64,000 bases of DNA from Amoebidium appalachense (GCA_963693365.1 CAVNZM010000019.1:62001-126000), one strand, 5' to 3'; positions 35,871-45,769 are shown, numbered from the stretch's first letter. Notes: generated by a model from the sequence alone, not told the origin. Program-made: numbers and translations.

Positions 35871-37940
35871 TTATTTCAACCGCAGCATGACAGTGTACTC
35901 CCCCGTTATGGGCGTGCCATGCTCGTCCTCGATCGACACCCCGATGGTGCGGATGGAACCACAGCCCACCAACGACGTGTAGATCGGCATGACGGGCTCG
36001 TACACATCGTTCACCGCCTTCTGTGTCGGGACCACGGCCAGCGCGCGCAGCCCCCGCACGTTGCCCTTGACCCGGGTGTTGTTGACGTCCAGGTGCACAA
36101 ACAGTCGCTTGGGCGGTGTCTCACGGGTGTACGGGATTGCCTGCAGCATGCTGGTGGCGTGCCCGAACGGCCCAGGCGATATTGTACCCTGCTGCCCCCA
36201 GGGAGGGACCAGGAGCACAGGACGATCGACAAAGGGGTCCTTGCTGCACACGTTGTTCTGCAGCCCCAGAGACCGGGCAGCAGGGCCGGAGAACGAGAAG
36301 GTGATGCTTCTGGTGCTGAAGAGTAGCGCGTAGGACAGCCTCGCGCTGGCTTTGAAATACGCAAAAAAGGGTCTCAATGATATCACAATCCGTCCGCGAA
36401 ACATGTGAGTGTAGTTATGGGGGTCCATCTGGATGTTGAAGAGGAGTCTGCGCCAGGCACCGAGGTCGACCTCACGGGGGAAAACCTGTAGATATACTGC
36501 GGCCAGTTCTACGGTCTCGATCATGATATCATCGTAGCTGTCGAGACGCTCATACGTAGAAAAGGGTGGTGGGGGATTGACATTGACAATGGCATCAGAA
36601 AGCTGCTGGACACTCCGCACAGAAAAGTGATACAACGGGTACGGTTCCGCGTCGGCGTCGTCGAGTGGGTCTTGGTAAATGGATGAAAGGAACTTGTCCG
36701 GTTCAAACAGGTTTGGCCGCAGATCTGTGGGGATGCTGAATGGAATAGTGAGGCCGTGTACGTTGGTAACCAAGAAGTTTGCTTTGATATAGGGGTCAGC
36801 CTCTGTTGAACCGAATAGGACCCCGTTCTGTTCGTAGTTTGTGTGGCTGACAACGACGCGTATAAAAACCTGAGACTCGACCATGTAGAAAAGAGCCCTT
36901 GATACCAGGGTTTCGTCCCGTGAGGAGATGGCCAGCGCCACCTGCAAGGCCTGCCATACTGGGGCTGGCCATAGCGCCCAGTGGTCCCGGTGCTGAAAGT
37001 CCGAGTCAGGAAGAACCTCGGTTTCTTTCAGTGCATACAAGAAGTCGTACTCATAAACATCCCTTGGAATTGTGCCCTTGACCAGACTGGTCGGATCGAG
37101 GACGGCATTGGGCTCGTAAAGTAAGAGCCTTTCGCCATACGATGCCTTGTGCGGAAAAATGAGCAGCGACGAACCCGGTTCATCAATCAGTTCAACATCT
37201 GGAAGTGTTTGTGACGTAAAGCGATACACAACAGCCGCGGCAGATTTTTCGGGTATGGTGGTGTCTGTGGTCCCAACAAGTCCGCCCACGACAAGAATGG
37301 CATTCGGGTCTTGGTACTGCATACGCCTTAACTGAGCAACTAATGCCATGGGGCCTTCTAGGTCATAGCGTACATACATTGGCGCGTTGCCTACAAGGGC
37401 GCTCCCACGCAGCGCATAGCCGTGCCCAACAACCGTAGGAACAGCGTTGGATAGGCCGAGGTTTTTAGCACACGGTCTGCTGTGATTCAATGTAGTCTCC
37501 AGCATCTTGACAAGATCATTTAATTCATATGGGCCGTGGTCCAGTTTGATTTCCTTCGAATACACCTCCCCCCTATTTCCAGGCGCATGTGCAACGTGTC
37601 CGTAGAAGGCCCGATAGTGCACAGGTCGTGGACGGTCATGTGCTCCAATGTACAGGAGTCCCGAGCATCTAGGTTTGTGTCTTGGGAAAGAACAGAGGTC
37701 GGCGCACCGGCATTGCACAGGGCAACACTGTCATAGCGGGTCTCCTCGGAAGATTGCGGGGGGTTCCCCATGACATTGAGATCGCGCCGAACACGGCCCT
37801 GCCCCCCCCCCGTCGCGCTGCCCAAGGACCATAAGATCGCGCTGATTAGGGGGCTGCCCGGGTGGGTAGCGCTGGTCGCGCTGGCCAAGGGCTTCCAGGG
37901 CATGCAGCTGGCGCTGAATATTTTGTTGGGCTATGCTCAT
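35871..37940 (-). CDS. Capsid-like structural protein (Polinton-style), two frame breaks
   Basis: About 690 codons from the ATG at 37938-37940. The frame changes at a C10 run (37802-37811) and again at a C6 run (37568-37573); the last 560 codons are open. Features include KLDHGPYELNDLVKMLETTL near the second break, a central hydrophobic YFKASARLSYALLFSTR, ITFSFSGPAARSLGLQ, and the ending SIRTIGVSIEDEHGTPITGEY. The order G-x-Y...L, I-x-F-S...LG, then I-x-I-D-x-G-x-P at the C-terminus recalls a capsid protein conserved in Mavericks/Polintons and adintoviruses. A jelly-roll capsid or penton role is inferred. AATAAA overlaps the stop. Breaks at homopolymers may be sequencing errors. Confidence 0.5.
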
Positions 37941-37964
37941 TTAGTAGGGGTTAGATTATGCTGG

Positions 37965-38156
37965 TTAGCTCCTCCCGGGTGGAGCAAATTTGTCTACGGG
38001 TACCGGGTTAGAAAGCACATAAAGCACGTCCATAGCTGCCGCAGGGTTGCCGGGGTCCCAACCTAACTCTGGTCGGTTTAGCCTTTCCATGATCTCCTGG
38101 GGGAGACACAACTTCGGACCCATGTACGTTGCAACTTGCTCCATGACATCCAACAC
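37965..38156 (-). CDS. Small hypothetical protein
   Basis: A 63-residue frame from the ATG at 38156, ending 24 bp before the capsid-like gene's start on the same strand. The N-terminal half forms an amphipathic helix (DVMEQVATYMGPKLCL). There is little else to identify it. It could be a virion cement or assembly protein, or spurious. Confidence 0.4.
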   Translation of the reverse strand: MLDVMEQVATYMGPKLCLPQEIMERLNRPELGWDPGNPAAAMDVLYVLSNPVPVDKFAPPGRS

Positions 38157-38183
38157 AGAAAATGTCAGCCACGCATTCGGAAA

Positions 38184-38191
38184 CTATAAGA
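38184..38191 (+). promoter_or_regulatory. TATA-like box before the 38220 gene
   Basis: CTATAAGAGG-type box (38184-38191 core) about 30 bp before the ATG at 38220. Confidence 0.45.
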
Positions 38192-38219
38192 GGGGGCGCT
38201 GCCCCTGGGACAGCTCACA

Positions 38220-38723
38220 ATGGCTGATGATGTGCCCCGCCCACAGCTTGTGCGGACTGAAACCTATGTCAACGAGCCCAGCAGGAGCCAGCGCAGCGCC
38301 CGTGAACAGGCGGACTTACAGTACACCCGCCTGAAAAATCTCATCCTGTGGAAGCAGATGATGGACGAGGTCGGGCTGACCAACGGCGATCTTCTCGAAC
38401 AGTATAAGGAGCGCCTTGCTGTGGTGATGGGCCCCACACCATTGAGGGGTGCGCACATCACAGCTGCGCGCCTGCCACATCTTATGTCGGTCGAGGAGTA
38501 TTTACATGTTGTGGGCGTGACCGCCACCCGGTCTGCGCGCAACGCGCTTGCGCGCGAGGTTGCCGCGGCCTACCACACACGACACGGCTCTGGACCTCCG
38601 CACGTGCGCCGGTCTGGGTCACACGAGACCGAACTGTACACAGGCCGCGACCACGACCTGATAGATCGGGCGGTGCGGGAGCTTGGGCCGGGGCTGCACA
38701 TGTGGAAAAAGAGCGGGCGATGA
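38220..38723 (+). CDS. Small DNA-binding-like protein, unknown
   Basis: A 167-residue protein from the ATG at 38220. It is helical and basic, with a central segment SVEEYLHVVGVTATRSARNALAREVAAAY that reads like a helix-turn-helix. The C-terminal HETELYTGRDHDLIDRAV resembles the tail of BRO/KilA-N associated domains. No family is assigned with confidence. A TATA-like promoter suggests early expression. It lies just before the methyltransferase on the same strand. Confidence 0.5.
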   Translation: MADDVPRPQLVRTETYVNEPSRSQRSAREQADLQYTRLKNLILWKQMMDEVGLTNGDLLEQYKERLAVVMGPTPLRGAHITAARLPHLMSVEEYLHVVGVTATRSARNALAREVAAAYHTRHGSGPPHVRRSGSHETELYTGRDHDLIDRAVRELGPGLHMWKKSGR

Positions 38724-38751
38724 CGGGTGGGGAAGGGGGGGGGGGGTCGGT

Positions 38752-38775
38752 TTCTTATTTTCTGTGACTGTGTAT
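38752..38775 (+). promoter_or_regulatory. T-rich promoter motif before the methyltransferase
   Basis: TTATTTTCTGTGACTGTGTAT lies directly before the ATG at 38776 and shares TTATTTTCTGTG with the region before the gene at 30724. Confidence 0.45.
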
Positions 38776-39684
38776 ATGGTTGTATACCTGATTGACCTAT
38801 TCTGTGGGGTAGGTGGGTTTTCGCATGGGGCTGCTAAAGCTGGCGCGGTTGTAGCAGTTGCAGTCGACTGTTGGCAAGAGGCCCTTCAGGCACACAGACA
38901 CCACCACCCCGAAGCCAAACACCTGCAGGTTAAGATTGGGGAACAACCACACGAAGAGCTGGTTAAATTGTTAACAGAAGCACTGCCACCTCTTCAACCC
39001 GCCGACCACCTACATGTTCATGCCAGCCCGCCCTGCCAGGAAGTGTCAGTGATGCGAGCGGGCAAGGGCGACCAAGAGAGCGCAACCACAATGCTCGAGT
39101 ACGTTCTCACACTAATGGACCTGCTGCCTTGTCAAAGCTATTCACTCGAGCAAGTCCGCAACCAGGCCATAGTACGTGTTTTGCAGCAACGGGGGTGTAC
39201 ATACAGGCTTGTTAACATGGAGCAACACGGACTCTGCCAGACACGCAAACGCCTGATTGTACACAAGGGATGGGACCCCTTGTACATTCCCCTTTCGAGC
39301 GCCCTGACCATTGCGGAATATCTATCCCTTCCCTCTACCGAGTACTTCGTGTCGAATGCAAGTTTTTCACCAGGACGCTTAAAAAACCCAGTTTATGCAA
39401 ACACCCAAAGAAAGAAGAGTGTCGCCCTTCGTGCATGTTACACTATTACCTCGAGGCCTTTCTATATATACGACAAGGACATGAATTATGTACGTTGTCT
39501 TACCTTAGAGGAGGTGGAAAGCATCCAAACTTTCCCCAAAGGATATGTAACAAATTTGCCTTTCTCAAAAGAGATTATGCACAGGTTTATTGGGAATGCT
39601 GTTCCCCCCCTTATAGCAGAGCTTATGTTACGCCAGGTAATTGCCACACATAACACGGCAAATGACTTCACAGGGGTCTTTTGA
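38776..39684 (+). CDS. DNA (cytosine-5) methyltransferase
   Basis: A 302-residue protein from the ATG at 38776. Motif I is LIDLFCGVGGFSHGA. Motif IV is HASPPCQEVS with catalytic Cys87. Motif VI appears as SLEQVRN (usually E-N-V). Motif VIII is QTRKRLIV, and motif X is GNAVPPLIAEL. The target-recognition region between VIII and X is short. It methylates cytosine at an unknown site. No restriction partner is seen nearby, so it is an orphan, perhaps marking viral DNA or altering host methylation. AATAAA follows at about 39723. Confidence 0.88.
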   Translation: MVVYLIDLFCGVGGFSHGAAKAGAVVAVAVDCWQEALQAHRHHHPEAKHLQVKIGEQPHEELVKLLTEALPPLQPADHLHVHASPPCQEVSVMRAGKGDQESATTMLEYVLTLMDLLPCQSYSLEQVRNQAIVRVLQQRGCTYRLVNMEQHGLCQTRKRLIVHKGWDPLYIPLSSALTIAEYLSLPSTEYFVSNASFSPGRLKNPVYANTQRKKSVALRACYTITSRPFYIYDKDMNYVRCLTLEEVESIQTFPKGYVTNLPFSKEIMHRFIGNAVPPLIAELMLRQVIATHNTANDFTGVF

Positions 39685-39963
39685 TTTTATTCGTTGGATT
39701 CAGGTTCGGGGATTTACAAGTGGAATAAACGCTATAATAATACAACCGTGAAGTTTTCAAAGTTGGGGTAAAGGTCACAAGTGATATTCCAAACGTCATT
39801 TTTTCAGTGGGAATAAAAGGGGCAAATTAGGCCGATTAATAGTTAACGTTTAAACTAAAATAACATTGAAACTAAAAGTTACGCGGGGTATTACATATTT
39901 AAAACGTAAAGGTACAGCCTGGAAATGGTGAAATAACAAATTTAGTCAGAATCTCGTTTGGAT
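39685..39963. other. AT-rich intergenic stretch
   Basis: No gene. The composition drops sharply to AT-rich. It includes AATAAA on the plus strand near 39723, probably for the methyltransferase transcript. Confidence 0.6.
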
Positions 39964-40708
39964 TCAACTTATACGTTTGAGTTCGCCTGTCAGTGACATG
40001 ATGTGTGCCTCGTCGTCCTCACCAAAGGAGAGGCTTGTAGACTCAAATAAAAAGGTCTCCAACTCGATGCTGGTACCGTTGATTTGTAAAAAATATGGTT
40101 TGGGGGTGGTTGTACTGCCGCCGAGCGACTCGAGCGCCTCCCTTACCGCTTCGTCGGTAAGTTCAAAGGGGATGATCTCTTCGTCGGTAATTTTTAGAGG
40201 GGCTCGGAAGGGGTGTGGGCTGCTCTTGCGAATGACTCGGAGGGGAGGGAGCATGCTGTCGACCCGTGCCTTCCTTGGGTCCGGAAAGGGGATTTCAAGT
40301 GCCTTGGGTGGCACAGTGGTGAGGGGGGAGTGTGTTGTCGAACACACATCTTTGCAGGCCGACATCTGTGAAGTCGAAGGAAAAGGCACTTCGAGTGGAT
40401 GACACGGGGGTGTGAGGGGAAGTGTCGCTGACGAGAATCTCATCGAACAAAGCATCGAACTCGAGGATGTAGTTGGGCACGGATGCCGCTGGTGGGGGGT
40501 TGATGGGTGTGTGGTTGAGGAGCCCGCGAGGTTGGTTGTGACCAACGAAGGGACGTTCCTGCTTGCCGCTCGCAGATCCTAGGCCTTTGGTTAGCGCTAT
40601 TTCTTCTGTGACCGTATGTTTGGCGGGTTTGGGTATAATCGGCCTGAGAGGGGGTCTGTGTAGCCGCGAAACAGATCTGTTGCTGTGTTTATGTTTTCGG
40701 GTCGTCAT
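39964..40708 (-). pseudogene. Unknown protein, frame change at a C6 run
   Basis: From the ATG at 40708 a basic N-terminus (MTTRKHKHSNRSVSRLHRP) leads into an acidic segment (NYILEFDALFDEILVSD) and stops at 40295. The frame continuing the coding character to 39964 (KITDEEIIPFELTDEAVREAL ... SFGEDDEAH) is offset by one and overlaps. The plus-strand G6 run at 40323-40328 is the likely point of change. Whether this is one broken gene, a sequencing slip or two genes is not settled. No family is recognised. Confidence 0.4.
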
Positions 40709-41207
40709 ATTGGGGGGTGTCACCGCTAACTTACTCTATGTGCTGCAGTGTACAAATGAGCCCAAAGCAGAAAAGGCCGAATATATGAACTGCGCTACCA
40801 TTGTCTTCGACCGTTTTGATAAGGCGCTCAGGGTCCCAGGGTGTGCAATAATCGGTTCCGCTGATAAGCGATTAACAATCAGTGGTGATTATTGTTACTA
40901 GCCATTAAATAAGTGCAAATTCACTATATACTTTATGCTCAATGAATATCAGCATTTATGTTCTTAATATAAACAGACCATGTAGCGCGCAAGAGAGCGT
41001 TCAATTTTCTTGTAGCGTGCCAGATAGCAGCTGATTCTTTGGATTCGAACCCTGACAGTTCACATGCCCACATTTGGTTGGCTGGAAATGATTGGTTCCT
41101 TAGAATGTGTGGCGACTCCTTAATTTGGGTAACCATTTTTTTCGTTGTCTGATGCATATGTGATGGAGCATCAGAGGCTTGTCGACTTGACAGAAATTTC
41201 TATACAC
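40709..41207. other. Intergenic stretch, AT-rich
   Basis: I see no supported gene in these 500 bases. The T-rich promoter-like TTTCTATACAC occurs at its right end, just before the gene at 41208. Confidence 0.55.
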
Positions 41208-41726
41208 ATGACACACAATCGTGCTGTAGAAGTGTCTGGCTTGATAGGTTTCTTGGATTGTATGCAGGTGGTGTACACACCCATATTCAATGACCTACCA
41301 GAGGTCACAGTCATCGCGAGAGTGTCTTCAGACGCGCTTGGTGGTTGGGAGATTCTAGAAAACAAATCAACTGGTGGGTCACGGGTTAAAAAAGACCTTA
41401 CACCACGTGATATACTACCCGTATTCCCTTTGTTTTACACACAGGGACATGCCTATGTACACGTTTTCACATGCTGTGGCCCTGAGGCACTTAGACAGGC
41501 GCTTGAAAAGGGGGAATCTGATACGCTTTGCATGATAGGCGCCCTGAAGGTACATGCACACCAAGCAATGGCATACACAGTTCAAATAGGCACAAACAGA
41601 TATGTGGATTTCGATGGTTCTGGTGTGTTTCGCGCTGATGGCGGCACATTCTACAGTGCACACGATTTGGCCACAGTGGCCCATCAACAGCCCCTTGTGT
41701 ATATTGATATCTGGGTAATTCTCTGA
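41208..41726 (+). CDS. Hypothetical protein
   Basis: A 172-residue protein if the ATG at 41208 is used. That start is favoured because AATTTCTATACAC, the T-rich promoter motif, stands immediately before it; an in-frame ATG at 41163 is the alternative. The protein is strand-rich (MQVVYTPIFNDLPEVTVIARV, YVHVFTCCG). No family is recognised. The codon usage is less GC-rich than in the core genes. Confidence 0.55.
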   Translation: MTHNRAVEVSGLIGFLDCMQVVYTPIFNDLPEVTVIARVSSDALGGWEILENKSTGGSRVKKDLTPRDILPVFPLFYTQGHAYVHVFTCCGPEALRQALEKGESDTLCMIGALKVHAHQAMAYTVQIGTNRYVDFDGSGVFRADGGTFYSAHDLATVAHQQPLVYIDIWVIL

Positions 41727-41993
41727 TGTTCCGCTATCATGGGACAGGGCAGTGCCAGTACAGCTGCAGGACTGACTCTGGCGAGGCGCGCTGTTGATTG
41801 GCGCTTGGGAACCAATCAGCGCCCACAATCTTGATTGGTTGTAGGATTCTGAACATTCCACTCCTGTGAAAGGTATTGTTTCACAGGCTTTCCACTTGGC
41901 AACATGGCACGTACATATTCTGTGGGTTTGTGATCGGATCGTGGAACAGATCCGTTACATCACCAAGTAGCACAAGCCTTCCAAAACTGAAAG
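41727..41993. other. Intergenic region with CCAAT/ATTGG motifs
   Basis: No gene. Several ATTGG/CCAAT pentamers occur, three of them within 41800-41850 around TGATTGG...CCAATCA. They may be CCAAT-box promoter elements for the gene at 41994. Confidence 0.45.
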
Positions 41994-42332
41994 ATGTCGT
42001 TTTATGACCCTCTGCACTTGCAGGCTGCGCCTCTTCAGTACGAATCAGCCCCACAGACACTCAACCTTCCCAAACCCAGCGCAATCGGTGATGCTTGCGA
42101 TATCGACATATTCCTAGAGTACCTGGATGGGTTTGTCGAATACTCCATTTTGGCCCATGTCGGGCACCACTGTGAACGTGCTACAAACCACGCCATGCTC
42201 AACACACTGGCCCTGTTTGATCGCGGGATGTGGCTGTGCTGCAAGTTTGGTATCCCTGGTACCGTGTTCCTAGACTGTACCAGTGAGATGAAACAGCTGC
42301 TGCGCCCCCCTATGGGAGCGAGGCGTACATGA
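41994..42332 (+). CDS. Hypothetical protein, overlaps next gene
   Basis: A 112-residue protein from the ATG at 41994. It is helical, with IDIFLEYLDGFVEYSILAHVG and a Cys/His-containing middle. It overlaps the following start by four bases (ATGA), typical of translationally coupled or compact viral genes. No family is recognised. Confidence 0.55.
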   Translation: MSFYDPLHLQAAPLQYESAPQTLNLPKPSAIGDACDIDIFLEYLDGFVEYSILAHVGHHCERATNHAMLNTLALFDRGMWLCCKFGIPGTVFLDCTSEMKQLLRPPMGARRT

Positions 42333-42853
42333 CTGCAGAGCGACTATTCCAGATACCCGCGTGGCAGAAGGTGTGCTCTCAGCTCGTACTGGAAATCAAC
42401 ACGGAGCCTTGCTGCATCACCGTTCTGACTGCCCTGGGTCTTCCAGTCGATGAGTGTATGTCGTGGGGGGATGTCATACACCAATTTAATGGCAGGGGGG
42501 CAGGCACATCTGTGGCACGCGTGATAGCGTTGTATCACATATTGAATAACATGCGCGACTGGGTGGGATGCAGGCCTGTGGGGGGGGGCGCTATTACAGA
42601 GGCCATAGGGCGCCTGCATCGACAGCTGTCGGAAAAATACATGGAACAGGCACCACACACCGTACCAGTGGCATTCAACGAGTTTTTCGCGGACTTTGTG
42701 TTGAGAGCAGATACACGGCTCTTCCGTTCTTCAGCCTTGGACACGTTTTGGCGTGAAGCGCCAGCCGACTTTGGTGTGCGTGCGCTCAGAAATGGCTCAA
42801 CATCCCTCAAGGTTCTTGCAGCTACTGCGCTGATACGGAGCACCGAAAATTGA
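42329..42853 (+). CDS. Hypothetical helical protein
   Basis: A 174-residue protein whose ATG overlaps the upstream stop. All-helical by eye (QKVCSQLVLEINTEPC, SVARVIALYHILNNMRDW). The helical pattern is loosely like death-fold or Bcl-2-type regulators, but no signature motif is present, so I do not assign it. It is followed by three 34-bp repeats. Confidence 0.5.
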   Translation: MTAERLFQIPAWQKVCSQLVLEINTEPCCITVLTALGLPVDECMSWGDVIHQFNGRGAGTSVARVIALYHILNNMRDWVGCRPVGGGAITEAIGRLHRQLSEKYMEQAPHTVPVAFNEFFADFVLRADTRLFRSSALDTFWREAPADFGVRALRNGSTSLKVLAATALIRSTEN

Positions 42854-42869
42854 TGTTGAATCGCGCGAC

Positions 42870-42975
42870 GCGATCCGATTGGCCGAATTTATTGTTCGAA
42901 AACGCGGTCCGATTGGCCGAATATATTGTTCGAAAACGCGGTCCGATTGGCCCAATTTAATCTTGAAAAATGGGC
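42870..42975. repeat. Three tandem 34-bp repeats with ATTGG cores
   Basis: TCCGATTGGCC begins at 42874, 42908 and 42942 (period 34). Each unit continues with AATTTATTGTTCG-like sequence. A TGACGTCA (CRE-type) palindrome lies at about 42993. It looks like a transcription-factor-binding or replication-origin array. Confidence 0.7.
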
Positions 42976-43403
42976 CATGGCTCAGCCTTGGTGACGTCAC
43001 TGACGTGCGCTTGTAGCGCTCACGTAACCTCACGTATAATGCTCACGTAAAAACACACATTTTGCCACCACCAGCCCTTATGACCCCTTATCTGATAGAT
43101 TTATGTTTCTCTTTCGTGTTAATATTTGCTCTGTATAGCGATACATGGGATTTGGTTTGGGTTATATCAACTAGCATGAGTAAAGTTTTCGTTACAGAAA
43201 ATTTATATCCTGAGCCACCCAGCTGCAGATTTCAAGCAATAAAACCTGACTGAATATCTTGACACATATTCCAACTTTGGTACATGGTGATCTACTAAGA
43301 CCAGGTTGGATCTGGCTGTATGCCCATATATGCATACATGAAGATGCAAGCTTTGGCCCACGGCCAGCCCCCCCCCCCCCCCCCCCCCAACTTTGATCAT
43401 GGC
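42976..43403. other. Intergenic, no gene
   Basis: AT-rich with short TGACGT and TCACGT motifs near 42990-43040 and a C run at about 43371-43388. No coding signal. Confidence 0.55.
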
Positions 43404-44231
43404 TCACGAGATCAGGTCAAGCACCACAGCCGCGTTGCGCATGTTGGAGTACACAGCCTCCAGCAGCCAGCGCGCCAGCAGCTCATAGCTGGGTGGATTC
43501 TCTGCCGCGCCCAGCTCAATGCAGCGCCTAAACACGTTTCCAAAAAGGAGTGGCCCGAGAGAGTACTGACTTAGAATAGCCGAAACTGTTATAACCATAA
43601 ATGCCATGTTGTCCACGTCGTCCTTGAGCGCATGGATGATACTCATACGTCCCATCCAGAGCGCTGCCTGTCGGCACAGGTGGAGCAGGTGTGACGCGCT
43701 GGCCTCTTCCTCACGAAACTGCAAAGTATCCAAGAGGTCCGCGGCTGCCACCGGAATCAGCTCCGGCGCTACCGTGGCCTGACCACCCAGGCCGACAACG
43801 TGCTGTGTGCGGGGGGAGAATGCCTCACGGCCCTCACACAGTGCAGCCACCATATTAATGAAGGTTGCATCAATGTGACACGGGCGCGCCATGGATGCCG
43901 TTGAATAACTGAGCGCGTTCTCGTAGCAGCGCATGCGCTTCTTGCCCGTAAAGTTAGCCCGGCTGAACTCGCACTTCTCCGGTAGGCTGTCCAGGAACAA
44001 GTTTGTCTTGAACGTGGCGTAGTTGCGCGTGATGTGTCTGTTGCGGGGAATGCCAGCAAACGCCTCCAGGTTGTTTCTGAACATAATGGTGGCCTCCGCA
44101 AGCTCCTCCTCGGGTGGCTGGTCGGACGCGGCATGCCAGAAGGTTGGCAGCGGGGGGTACCAACCGAGACAGAGGCCCCCCGTGGTGTCGTACGAGCTCG
44201 TCTCCTCGCGGTCCATGTCAAGACTTGGCAT
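43404..44231 (-). CDS. Hypothetical protein of the membrane/receptor cluster
   Basis: A 275-residue protein from the ATG at 44231. A Pro-rich start (GLCLGWYPPLPTFWH) is followed by a helical body with hydrophobic stretches (NMAFMVITVSAILSQYSLGPLLFG). The N-terminal overlap with a longer upstream frame lacks an ATG. It may share ancestry with the 45770 gene: both have CEGRE-F/D and MxxA motifs in the middle (ALCEGREAF versus PFCEGREDV). Function unknown. Confidence 0.5.
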   Translation of the reverse strand: MPSLDMDREETSSYDTTGGLCLGWYPPLPTFWHAASDQPPEEELAEATIMFRNNLEAFAGIPRNRHITRNYATFKTNLFLDSLPEKCEFSRANFTGKKRMRCYENALSYSTASMARPCHIDATFINMVAALCEGREAFSPRTQHVVGLGGQATVAPELIPVAAADLLDTLQFREEEASASHLLHLCRQAALWMGRMSIIHALKDDVDNMAFMVITVSAILSQYSLGPLLFGNVFRRCIELGAAENPPSYELLARWLLEAVYSNMRNAAVVLDLIS

Positions 44232-44415
44232 AGATAATTTAGGGCAGGCCTGTTTCCGTGCACTCACCTCCGTGTCACACGTGCATCGAATTAATTACTG
44301 TCCTGGTTGTGGTACGTCTGTGTGTGCAGATGGCGGGGGGTGGGGGGGGGGGGGTTAGGTTGGCACAAGGTTACGCATTAGCATACGCCACACTAATTGT
44401 TCTGCGCGGTAGTAC

Positions 44416-45309
44416 ATGCCGACAACCGAGCTGAGCAAGCAGACACTAGAGCATGTTGCGTCCATATTCAGGCTGCTGCTGTTTGTGTACGCTTCGGCGA
44501 TCACGGGGATAGCTTTCGCGCTGCACGTATGCATCCACAAACGATTTGGCCCCAAGGTGAGGGGGAGGTATCTTAGCGCCACGGTAAACTCGGTGTACCT
44601 GTTTCATCTGCCGGCCATCTGCATAGCGGCGCACATGTACCAGTGGGTGGTCTATGCGACAGCACCACACACCGCGTGTGACTGTCGTCTGTGGGTGTTG
44701 TATTGGGTGACAAAGCTGCTCATGCTCCTCTCGCCCCTGGGACTGCTGCTTCGCATATCCTGCCACATCACAGGGAACAAGGACATCCTCCTTTGTGGTG
44801 TCAAACAGCCACCCGGCGTGGCCACCTGGGCCCCGCTCGTCGTCATGGCACCGGCATTCGTCCTGGGTTTGGTGGGGGTTTGTACGTGCTATGACACCTG
44901 CTCTTATGAGACATACTCGGACTTTCACATGGGCACACAGTACGTGATTGCAGTTCTTCTGGTTGCGGCGTGCGTCTACGTGGACCGTGCCATACGGCAC
45001 ACGGCTATCCCAGATACCGGCATTGTGCGGGGCGTGCTCGTGTGCGCTACCTGCTATTCGGTGGTTAGTGCGGTGGCCGTTGCCCTTGACCAGATCATCT
45101 GGTCGGCCACCACAATCGACTTCTTCTGGCACGGGTGCATTGCATACGCACTGTTTGTCGCCCAGGGCTTGGTGGTAGTTCTGCTCGGAGGGCTGGTGTT
45201 GCACACCTTCACCGCCCTTCCTGCGCTCACGAGGGGGCGTACTCGCGCACGAAGCGCGGAAGCTTTTCCCCCTGCAGCAGCGCCCGCACCTCGCGCTCTG
45301 CGTCGTTGA
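44416..45309 (+). CDS. Seven-helix membrane protein, GPCR-like
   Basis: A 297-residue protein with seven hydrophobic segments at about residues 17-40, 55-78, 92-113, 134-157, 172-188, 205-223 and 238-260, and a basic Arg/Ala/Pro-rich C-terminal tail. The N-terminus is short. Loops between helices 2-3 and 4-5 contain cysteines (TACDC, CTCYDTCSY). No E/DRY or NPxxY motif of class A receptors is visible, so the class is uncertain. The RGS-domain gene overlaps its 3' end on the other strand, which supports a G-protein-signalling role. Host-derived viral GPCRs are known from herpesviruses and poxviruses. Confidence 0.6.
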   Translation: MPTTELSKQTLEHVASIFRLLLFVYASAITGIAFALHVCIHKRFGPKVRGRYLSATVNSVYLFHLPAICIAAHMYQWVVYATAPHTACDCRLWVLYWVTKLLMLLSPLGLLLRISCHITGNKDILLCGVKQPPGVATWAPLVVMAPAFVLGLVGVCTCYDTCSYETYSDFHMGTQYVIAVLLVAACVYVDRAIRHTAIPDTGIVRGVLVCATCYSVVSAVAVALDQIIWSATTIDFFWHGCIAYALFVAQGLVVVLLGGLVLHTFTALPALTRGRTRARSAEAFPPAAAPAPRALRR

Positions 45310-45580
45310 ACACATCGGCATGCAGGCGGCCAAGCGGGACAACAGTGCGCTTGCGTGCATGCTCGGAGATGTTGAGGGGGTAAGGGGCATCACGCGCAAG
45401 GTACCAGTCATGAATGAGCAAGGCCAGGGACATACAAGGGTCCGCCTTGTAGCGCATGAGCATGTCCAGAAAGTCTATGTTTTCTCCCGCATACTCCCGC
45501 CCCAGAAACACCCGGAAAGAGCGAAGTGCAACGCGATCGCACAGCACCTCGTCAAGGGTCAGTGGGCGGGCCCAACGCAT
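45227..45580 (-). CDS. RGS-domain protein
   Basis: A 117-residue protein that is essentially one RGS (regulator of G-protein signalling) domain. It opens with LTLDEVLCDRVALRSFRVFL, then the hallmark GREYAGENIDFLDMLMRYK (usual E-x-x-x-E-N-L-x-F-W). The middle helix (LALLIHDWYLARDAPYPLN) and the ending (DVFNDAEREVRALLQGEKLPRFV) also follow the family. RGS domains speed GTP hydrolysis by G-alpha subunits. It overlaps the 3' end of the seven-helix gene by 83 bp tail to tail. I know of no common viral family carrying a stand-alone RGS protein. Confidence 0.75.
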   Translation of the reverse strand: MRWARPLTLDEVLCDRVALRSFRVFLGREYAGENIDFLDMLMRYKADPCMSLALLIHDWYLARDAPYPLNISEHARKRTVVPLGRLHADVFNDAEREVRALLQGEKLPRFVREYAPS

Positions 45581-45769
45581 TTCCCTGTATGCACGGATTT
45601 TATTTGGTCACACGGGGCTCTCTACAGGGCGCACGGCTCCAGGCCGGCACATGAACGAATCAAACCATCCGCTGCCCCCAAGTCTCCTACCGAGTACACA
45701 CGTCTGTGGTAGAGCTGCCCACGTTCGTTGACGTCCTGCAGGAAGCTCTTGGGCTTGGGCTTCACGGCA

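Noticed and set aside
42329-42853. Death-fold or Bcl-2-like apoptosis regulator
   Set aside because: Helical, but no BH or death-domain signature residues.
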